A DNA stretch of 64,000 nt from Druceiella hillmani (lineage: Eukaryota; Arthropoda; Insecta; Lepidoptera; Hepialidae). How positions within the stretch are numbered: position 1 is the stretch's first letter; each line of letters opens with the position of its first letter. This document shows positions 55,526-64,000 of this stretch, piece by piece. The stretch covers positions 41,187,001 to 41,251,000 of the forward strand of contig JAYKKI010000007.1 of the NCBI GenBank assembly GCA_039881145.1. Reading direction: 5' to 3'. The notes under the pieces are model-generated. The model saw nothing but the letters and a program-made list of their open reading frames with translations. It did not search any database and had not been told where the DNA came from. The translations under genes were made by a program, and so were the position numbers.

Positions 55526-56199
55526 CGAAACGTAACTCTCTCTCTTTCTGTCTTCACTAACTTATATCTCCCTCTCAACTTCCGTTCGCCTCGACCGATC
55601 GCACTTTTCGTAACGCTCTCGTCACGCATTCACCAGCTTACTCCCCAAGTCAAGCGTGCGTAAAGAAGTTTTACTTCAAAAACATTATCATTAGGTTCTT
55701 TGAGGCGTATAAAGTACGAAGGCAAGGATGACGATAAAGCTACTGTTATTGTATCCTTATTAAGATCGGAATGGAAATTTTAGGGTTATGTATATTTTAA
55801 TCAAGTTTGTGTATTGCAAACTTTATTAATTAATGACATTTTATAGATACGCACCTGTTATCAAATATGACTGTAAGTCAAGTTGGTATACGTGAAAATG
55901 GAGGTCAGAGCATAATGTTAAACAAAAATAGGACTAGTGGAACGAAATTTAAATTGCGAGTTAAAATCAACACTCGATTTTTGCACTTTGCTAAACTCAA
56001 TATGTAAACTGTCAAAAGAACGATTCCAGAATAGTTAGGCCGACCATAAATCGTTGAGAAACGTAGCTTCAACTTGTCTCATAGATGCTGGAAAAACATC
56101 TTAAATTAAATATTAGACGTCTTCGAAAAAAAATATTATTCGGATAATATTCGCGTGTTATTAAATAAGACGCGAATATTCGCTATCTGTTGTCGACTG

Positions 56200-56440
56200 A
56201 ACGAACAGAAATATGCCGCCGCAACTATTAAATCATTTTCGTGTCAAGTATTTCGTTTTATCGTTGTGCATTAAATTGTAACTACACAAACTCGCGGCGC
56301 GGCGTTACGATTCGAATACCGAAAGCGCAGCGATAAATATTGAACTTTAAGAGGCGCCCCCGCGATATGGCGCACTCGCGCTCGGCGTGTGCCCGCGTGC
56401 GCCGAGCATAGCCGTATTGAATACGGAGCATGACTCACTG
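56200..56440. promoter_or_regulatory. GC-rich block, possible regulatory element
   Basis: CpG-rich stretch (GCGGCGCGGCG, GGCGCCCCCGCG, GCGCTCGGCG) ending in TGACTCA (AP-1-type site, about 56433). No coding frame with family similarity. A second smaller block lies at about 58190-58340. Confidence 0.35.
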
Positions 56441-58541
56441 AAACGAACACATTAAGAGGGCCATGAAGCCAAATATTAAAATTTAATTTTGACTTATATT
56501 TTTAAAGCGCCTACAACAGACGTTTGGTGATTTAATACTCTTCTTCGGAAAACTTCATAATTGTCCACTCAATATACCGTTGGAATAGATAGTAATACTT
56601 GAGAATGTTACACATGCTTAAAAATTATATTGCATGACTTTTCCAGATATTTTAGGAAAAAAATTACAGGTTTTTAGGCAGAAAAGAATTGAAACAACTT
56701 TACCCCAGCTATGAAATCGCATTTGCAATTTTTTTTAAGAATTTTAGTTTGCTTAATATCAATTAATAACACTCTGAAAATAGGTAAATTGTTTGATACG
56801 TTATCTATAACGAAGAGTTTAGACGCGAGAGTGCGAAATGAAAAAGAAATAAAAATATACAGAATTAGGATTGTTTGCAGGATGCGTGGAAAGCTTCCTT
56901 ATTAGTAACATATATAGTAAAACACTATACATGTTATTTTTATTATTAATTTCACATCGTCAATGCGACTATAATAAAATCAGGAAATTACGTTTTAATA
57001 TATTGATTTACGATACGCAGAATGTTAATATGTATTCAGTTAATTGGGTATTTGACTAATTTTTTTTATTGCATTAATCATAATTTCAAGGTACAAGCTG
57101 ATGAAGAGTGAAATTTTTTTTAAATAATCTTATAAATTGACCGAGTTATAAAACTTTAAATTTAACCTTTAGACAAGGACGGCAATACTGTGTTGTGAGG
57201 TCATTTTTAATATTGTACATTATATTCTACAAGAGGGAAAGAGACAGGGGTATACCCAACTCTATCCGTATCTTCAAATTTAGAAGCCTATAACTGGGTT
57301 ATTTTTCAATCACTTTTTAAATTTTTTCCAAGACTGGTTTTTAATTAACTTATATTTCACAATATTGTACGAAAAATATTACTACCGTATTGTGCTTTAC
57401 GTTCTTTCTGTTATGTTTAATTACATTACGAGCTAAAAATGAACGGTAACAAAGGATACATACAACGTGTGAACAGATGAAGTTACACTTACTTAGAAAA
57501 CATCTGCACAAATTAAACGTTCTTATTAACTCGATTACGTAAACACCTTTTCGTAATAAAAAGAATCGACCATTCAGTTAAGAAGTTCCTAATGAAGATT
57601 CATTACATCGGCAAATTAGTTTCTTCTTTATAATTTAAAAATTTGAAAAAGAAGATATGATTTATGCAAAGAAACAACGTTAGACGAATTACTTAGATTC
57701 ATTTATCAAAATTTACCTTCTGCTTAAACTTACGTTCGCGTGTAATATACACATGTACAGGTAAGTCAAAAAATTATACGAGTGCACTATTATTCTGTTG
57801 GCAATAATATATTCATTATGAATTTTAATCCAAATAAATATAATCCATTATATATCAATGTACTAATTAAATACTCTTAAAAATTGAAACATTGTTTGCA
57901 AGACAAAACGAATCAAATAACATCTTTAACTATTGTTAATTCTACAGCGAAAATTTATATCGGATGTTTTTCAACAGCCGTCGAATTTATTCTGCTATTT
58001 TTTTACATATTTTTTGTGGGAAATATAGGAACGTAAAAATTATTGCCATTAACTTCCATGATAGTTCCGTCTCAAAAGGTAGTAATACCAAAAAAAGGTA
58101 TATTAAGCGTACCTTTCACTATTTGCTAAAATAACTCTATAAAGCGATTGATTATACGCAAAAGCATTAATACAAACATTTAATAGCGAGACGTTGCCCG
58201 CATTCCCGCGCGAACCCGAGCTAAATAACACCTTAGGAACGTAAACAGAAGGCGGCGCGCTTGGAATATGAGTTTGGCGTTTAAAATAATCTTTGTAATT
58301 GGTGTCAAGTGCTCCCGGCTACTGCAGCTGGTCTGTTGACAGGCGAGCTGTTTACGATCTCTGTTGGCAAACGTTAAGATCTCCTAACGATGCACTCTAA
58401 CTGATATTATAATGATATTAAATGAGGCATTAATCGTGAGAGATAACGAGAGTAAAGATACGAGTGATACTACTTGATAACGTTATCGAAAAAATATTTC
58501 AACACACGTTGATATGTAAATGGATGGAATTTGTTTTAATT
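56441..58541. other. Non-coding, probably starvin intron or 5' flank
   Basis: Apart from the small GC-rich block at 58190-58340, no exon or element is recognised. Confidence 0.4.
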
Positions 58542-58553
58542 AAAAATAATTAG

Positions 58554-58859
58554 TGTTGAATATACTTGGCGTTAATTTTGTAGAAATTCATTATTCACAA
58601 TTAAATGAAACTACGTGATGTAGTATTATTTCTACTTTCTTTAAGTTCTTTACCACGACCTGGGTTTCGTCGTGTCACAAAATCTTCAGGTGGGCTATTA
58701 GCAAAGATATAGAAAGACTAGCAAAAATACAGAAAGACTAGCAAAGATCTTTGCTAATAGCCCACCTGAAGACGTTGTAATACAACGAAACCTAGGTCGT
58801 GGTAAAGAACTTAAAGAAAGTAGAAATAATACTACATCACGTAGTTTCATTTAATTGTG
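58554..58859. mobile_element. Foldback retroposon-like element, copy 3, best hammerhead-like motif
   Basis: 306 bp bounded by an exact 12-bp direct repeat AAAAATAATTAG (58542-58553 and 58860-58871). Arms of about 130 bp face each other: TTCACAATTAAATGAAACTA at the left and its complement at the right. The left end has the same roughly 45-bp leader as copies 1 and 2. At 58762-58802 the right arm reads CCAC, CTGAAGA, a hairpin GTTGT-AAT-ACAAC, GAAA, ACC-TA-GGT, C, GTGG. This folds as stem I, catalytic core, stem II, stem III and cleavage-site C of a type I hammerhead with a very short stem III. One extra base (C) lies before stem II. The left arm has the same layout on the other strand (CCAC, CTGAAGA, GAAA, ACC-CA-GGT, C, GTGG). 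Penelope-like elements are known to carry such minimal hammerheads. Confidence 0.75.
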
Positions 58860-59654
58860 AAAAATAATTAGATTCATCCAGAGTTTGCGTATGAAATGTA
58901 TCAAGATCATTATTATATACACATGTGTATTTGTATTATAATAGTGATGCGAGTTTGATAGAAGCGACTTATTTATACTATAAGCTCTAAGTTAGAAACA
59001 TAAGGTAGGTATAATCTAGCTTATTACTTAAACATCTTAAAGTAATCATGTTTTACTATTATAAAATGAATCAAAGATATGGTAACAGCTAGGGAATACG
59101 CAAATACTTTGAAATTTTATACACATCCGAATATTAAATAGCCACACACAAAAGAATGAGACGTCTTGTTATTAAAAAAGGTTGTCGTAATTATGAAAGT
59201 TCCCAAGTTTATATTATAGGTGAAGAGTGCGACAGAGATGTGAATGGGATAGCATCACTATAAGACGATTCGGCTTAGCTCATTCTCCATAGATAATGAC
59301 GAATTTCGTTTAATCATAAACGATAAAATTCAATTCAGTCTTATCATATTTGGTGATGTAGTGCAAGTGTGACAAGAAAAATTAAATATTGCTATTTCAA
59401 TATAGCTACGGGCTAGCTCATTCTTGCCTTCTAGATAATCCGAAATAAATAAATAATATCGTAAAAAAATAAAATGACATATTTCTATAAAATAAAACCC
59501 TGATAACAGACAAACACTATGGTGTCGCATTTCATACTAAATGAACGTTAAGCAAAGTTGTTACAGATTATTTCATTTTTGAGGACCACCTTTAAAGCGT
59601 TAACGACTTGTCTATATAAGATAATTTCATTGTCTTAAAGCAACTTATGGGGGT

Positions 59655-59756
59655 ACTCATGTATCGACAATAATGTATCGACAATACTATAAAAATTTCA
59701 TGTATCGACAATATGTCGATACATGAAAATTTCATGTATCGACAATATATCGCCGC
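59655..59756. repeat. Cluster of ATGTATCGACAAT repeats
   Basis: The 13-mer ATGTATCGACAAT occurs four times in direct orientation and once as an inverted partial copy (ATGTCGATACATGA) within 100 bp. The inverted pair forms a hairpin (TTTCATGTATCGACA / TGTCGATACATGAAA). Confidence 0.85.
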
Positions 59757-60661
59757 TACTGCTTTTTCATTCAAAATTTTAATGAATAAGGAGAATGAAA
59801 AAAATACTGAATTGGAAATGGCCTGTACTTAAAAAGAAACACTCTTATTAATTTCGTTCGCTCATGGACAAAATTCCGCGAAATTTTCTGACGTACACAA
59901 AGTTAATAACTTTGCAAATATTAGTCAAAGTTGTACAGTTTAAATGAAATAAACGTAGTATAGTTAAGAGAGACCAGAGTTAGTTAATTAATTATTTAAC
60001 GTTCTCTAATAAACGTCCTCAATTCGAAGATATTTATGAAATGTCAAATGTTCAATTTTGAATATTGATATCTTTTATTAATATTTAAAATTGGTAAAAT
60101 TCTTCTTAATTGAAGGCGATTTCTAAAATATAAGTTCTGCTTAACACTATTATGAGATCAGTCGTATGTGTCTGGTTTGGCAAAGAACACGTTTCTATCG
60201 TAGGTTTTCACTTATGCAATCTGACATATTTCTGGATGCTACAGCCTATGTAATAAATTAAGCTATAATCAATAAGAATGGAGCAGTGAGGGAAAATATC
60301 AAGCAACATAAAGAAAAACTCCTCGAGTGCCATTTTGAAGACAGATACTAAGCAAGAGGTTGTTTAATCCGTTGCCACTCGTTGCGACGTGAATATAAAC
60401 ACTGGTGATGTAGAAGCTGGTGAGAGGAAAGTTGCTACTACCGTCGATATAAAGAAATAACGCTGCCAAAAAATTAATTATTGCAAAAAAAATGTGACGC
60501 AATATTTAATGGATTAAGTCCATCACATTTTTCGGAGGTTGTAAATAAGAGACGAATTTGCTGCAAGTTCCGCTTGGGGTGAGGCGAAAGCTCTCGGCAA
60601 CTGACACAATGTAAATGAAATAAACGAGTTATTGAGTAACAGAGAAATTTTAAATATTTAC

Positions 60662-60895
60662 TTGGTGACGACATCGAAACGGACTCGTTCAGTGAAAGTT
60701 ATTTTGTCATTCATCATAAAACATGATTCGAGAGTACCGTCCAATCTACGTAATAAATCCCTACAAGGTGACGGTACAAAACTTGTTTCCAAGGGCGGGA
60801 AAGCTACCCACAATCTCTGATCCTGTCGCTCATTATACGCGTCCAGTTGTCGATCACAGATGTTAACTGAAGGAAACGCCGATGTTAACTGCAAA
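60662..60895 (-). other. Exon-like open frame, unassigned
   Basis: The minus strand has an acceptor-like TCTTATTTGCAG followed by about 230 bp without stop (reading LTSAFPSVNICDRQLDAYNE, LWVAFPPLETSFVPSPC, DLLRRLDGTLESC) to a donor-like CAA then GTAAAT. The composition is protein-like, but I recognise no family and it is not needed to complete starvin. It may be an upstream exon, a pseudogene piece or chance. Confidence 0.25.
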
Positions 60896-61059
60896 TAAGA
60901 TATTACGGCACGACATATGATGCTGACGTCAATCTTCCTAATATAATAATCTCTCATATACAAAGATGTTATAATATGACTGGTATACAACAATTTACGA
61001 TAGTAACATGATGTCATAAACAATAATATTTTCGTAAGCACAACGTAGAGTTCCATTTT

Positions 61060-62949
61060 ATGATTTACCTCGTACGTAAATCTCGTGGCTTGATTGTCGA
61101 ATGAAGAACGTATTGTATTGATCTCGTCTATGTTTTATGCCAAGAAAACTGCTACTTGTAAACCTTTAAGTACTCCAGAAAATAAGAGGCTTACTTATTT
61201 GTAAAACGCAAAGTCGTAGAATATTTGTAGAAACATGTTTTTGAACAGTTCCATGTATCTTAGGAGACTTATTTTTGTACACATAATAGAAAATATTTTT
61301 CTAAACTTATGGATATATAAGTTTTCCCTAATATTTTCTCAGCTTATGGACATATAGGTTTCCCCAAGATTTACAGTTATATGCCTAGTGGTGACAGTCA
61401 GATTATAACTATAACCGCAGTGGAATCGACAGGTAAATATGCAAATCTCGGATTAGTTAGCTTATTGACGTAATCTAACGAACGAAGTGTGACTTCAGAT
61501 TTCTGCTTCTGTTTTTATCCAATCACTTCAGATGGAGAAAAGGCGATAAAGAGCGTGTCATTCTAAGGTAAAGGATAAATATGACTTTCTCTATGCAGCA
61601 TAAAAATAATTAACCATAACTTATTTATCATTAATCTTTGTAATATATTCATGTTTAAGTATTGTCTGTATGAAAGAAATAGTGAATCGTTGAAAGGTTA
61701 CTCTGCAATAGTAAAATCTTAACGACCTAAGTATATGTGAAATTTTGATATCATTTACGTATTGATTGAAAAATGTACCAAATATCTTATTTTGGATAAA
61801 GATACGATTCTGAATCACGTATATTGATGACGTATTAACATTTTGGGGATTGAATAATAGTTTTGTTTTCATTAGTATGAGTCAGATATATTACTATACA
61901 TCTGTAAATTCAACTGAAAGCACAATACTCTTTCATTTGCAATGTGTCATTCATACGCCACGTCTATTTAATATCCGTTCCTATTGACCAATTACCTATA
62001 ACTCTATGCCATAAATAGGCTATTCAACCTGGGTACTTTAATCTCGCCAATTGGCAGATCGGCCGACACATTGAATGCCATTTAAAATTAGTTTCGCATG
62101 TTGGAAAAGAGGCATACTCGAACGGCCTAATGTGTTCCAACTGGTAAGCTGCAACCGATGTTTCGATTCATGAAATTAAAGACACCTGTTCCGATATATT
62201 AGTTACCAAAAACAAGCCTGTATTAAGTATTACAGAAGCTGCTTAGATTAGAAGTCGAGACGATTCCGGCGTAAAACTGATATGAAATAAGAAAAGTATG
62301 ACAATACAATAAGCTACGGCTTAATTAAAAATATTCCTTGACCAGATTTATTTAAGAAGTTCCTAAATTTGACGGAGTTATTTAAAGTGGTTAAAATCCT
62401 ACCTCTTTGTCAATTTCTTTGTGATTAAATAAATACAAAATACTTATTGCGCAGGATGCTATTAAGTACTTTGTTTTTAAATTTAATTTTTATCATAAAA
62501 CTCGAAGGACGAAGTTTTTCTTTCGTTGCAAAGAGTTTTCGCTTTACAGAGTGTGTAAATAAAACTATATATCTTTTAAGATTTCAAATTGTTTATTTCG
62601 TATTAAGATATTTAATCAGATCCCTTATTCTTATATCTAATATTTGTTTCTTACATTTTAAAATAATCCTTCACTTTTAATGAATTTGCTTACTATACCA
62701 AACGCTAATTTGGTTTTTTCTTATTTACGAAAGCGATAATGTATTAAGGGTTAACTTTACCCAGTAAACAAGTGCGCGTAACGAATATTAGCAAGGCTGT
62801 ATACAAAAACAGCAAAAAACTGTGTTTTCTTTCTTAGAATTGTCGGCATTCCTAAAGATAATTTTGGAGTCTTATTGGTAATGAATATGTACTAGTGATA
62901 ACAAACAATAAACAACTTTTTCCGCGTTAACAATAAATCAATGTGCATA

Positions 62950-62950
<1 letters not shown>
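61060..62950. other. Non-coding upstream region
   Basis: No gene, RNA or element recognised. The hydrophobic frame at 62447-62680 is AT-driven and has no family match. Confidence 0.4.

Positions 62951-62990
<40 letters not shown>
62951..62990. repeat. (TA)n microsatellite
   Basis: TA tract of about 40 bp followed by ACACATACACACA. Confidence 0.95.
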
Positions 62991-62997
<7 letters not shown>

Positions 62998-64000
62998 CAC
63001 ACATTCATAGTGTGTATTTTATATATACCGGCAAGTACTACCTTGTACTTTGCCGGCCGACTTGTCGCTTAATTAATTTTTTTAATGTATGTAATATATT
63101 AAATTGACTGCAGATATTTCGATATCTTATATCATTAACCATTGTATATACGACAGTGACGTGATAAATAAATTTAAATACCGGGAATAGAAGAAATTTT
63201 TTACGTGACAACTAAACATTCCAAAATAACATAACACTAAAAACTTCCAAAACAAATATTCTTGGGTTCAACATCCTCCAAGTAAATCGGCCGCGATAAT
63301 TTTTTTAAAAGTATTTTTTAGTCCACAGATTCTGATCTTTGTACTTTTATTATTAGTGCAGATAAACTTGGCTCAGTATTAGATCCCTAAACGACGATGG
63401 CGACTTCATAAATCCCAAAGGACAGCTATTTTAGAACCAAGGCCGAGGTTTAGTACACTACGCTATATAAAGCGCCAGCAGCAACCTTGCATGAACCATG
63501 AAATCTTGTAAATAAATAAAGACATCTGGTTTTTCTCCGCAAAACTTCGATAACATTGTGGTCGTTGTCCATTTTACAACTACAAGTAGGTAGAATCCTT
63601 AAAATACATTTTGTAAATAAAAGTAAAAAGGAATTTTTTTTAAAATGAGTGAAAAATATTGTGTGTCAAAATAATTTATATTTTTATAATGGATATATAG
63701 CAAAACGTACATTTGTATACTATATAAATTCAAATTAGAGCAACCTCAAAATAGTTGGTATAAATCTTATAAATATCAAGAAAGTTTTTTTTTTAATTGA
63801 ATATAATGTGTTTTAATATAATTAATTACTGTAAGTATATGTGTTAGATACACACTAGATACATTACATATAATTCGTATATTATTTAAATAAACAATTG
63901 TTGGAAAAATTCAAAGTATTCATAAATCCGTCCGCGCCGGACAATAAAACAGAGCGAATGAGTCGCTCGCGTGCCAATTACCTGACTCAACTTATTTGCA
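62991..64000. other. Right edge, nothing recognised
   Basis: AT-rich DNA. The last 70 bases turn GC-richer (CCGTCCGCGCCGGACA, an imperfect palindrome at about 63928-63943). This might begin another regulatory block or exon beyond the window. Confidence 0.4.

Noticed and set aside
58554..58859. Simple MITE or cut-and-paste transposon
   Set aside because: The target duplications of 12 and 13 bp in two copies and the asymmetric leader fit reverse-transcription insertion better than a DNA transposon with fixed duplication length.
1..64000. CRISPR array, tRNA or rRNA genes
   Set aside because: Repeats have no regular spacer pattern, no cloverleaf with the usual box motifs was recognised by eye, and nothing resembles rRNA. 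A tRNA or RNA-family scan could still find what I missed.

Overview
This is AT-rich animal genomic DNA, almost certainly from an insect. The genes are split by many introns with GT/AG borders. Insect-type mobile elements are abundant (mariner, piggyBac, hAT, Jockey), and long (TA)n tracts occur throughout. I cannot fix the order. The starvin/Samui-type BAG gene and the repeat style would fit Lepidoptera, but that is a guess.

Three host genes are readable. (1) Positions 6282-24292, minus strand: a mitochondrial short-chain acyl-CoA dehydrogenase. Eight exons join in phase, but the C-terminal exon with the catalytic glutamate is not visible. (2) Positions 25146-41083, plus strand: a complete nine-exon Vps18 (deep orange), the RING-bearing core subunit of the HOPS/CORVET tethering complexes. 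The joined exons encode 973 residues. These two genes are divergent, with 853 bp between their start codons. (3) Positions 47138-50042, minus strand: the two 3' exons of a BAG-domain co-chaperone (starvin/BAG3/Samui type). It converges on Vps18, and its 5' end is not securely placed. About 14 kb upstream of it holds no recognisable exon, but it has GC-rich islands and a duplicated GA/CT-rich block that may be regulatory.

Mobile DNA fills the introns and spacers. There is a Jockey-like LINE at the left edge, three decayed copies of one mariner family (about 3.6, 16.1 and 28.9 kb), and a different mariner with intact TA target duplications (7.4 kb). A piggyBac-like element with TTAA ends (9.6 kb) keeps a small acidic ORF. 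A short piggyBac MITE has the classical CCCTAGAAAGATA terminus (34.4 kb). A hAT element has matching ends and an 8-bp target duplication (17.3 kb). An antisense LINE remnant lies between Vps18 and starvin (43.8-45.8 kb).

The most unusual structures are two. First, three copies of a small foldback retroposon-like family (5.1, 53.8 and 58.6 kb); two have 12-13 bp target duplications, and the arms hold a motif that folds like the minimal hammerhead ribozyme known from Penelope-like elements. Second, a head-to-head array of roughly 90-100 bp units spans 36.4-37.4 kb in the last Vps18 intron. No tRNA, rRNA, CRISPR or prokaryotic feature was seen.
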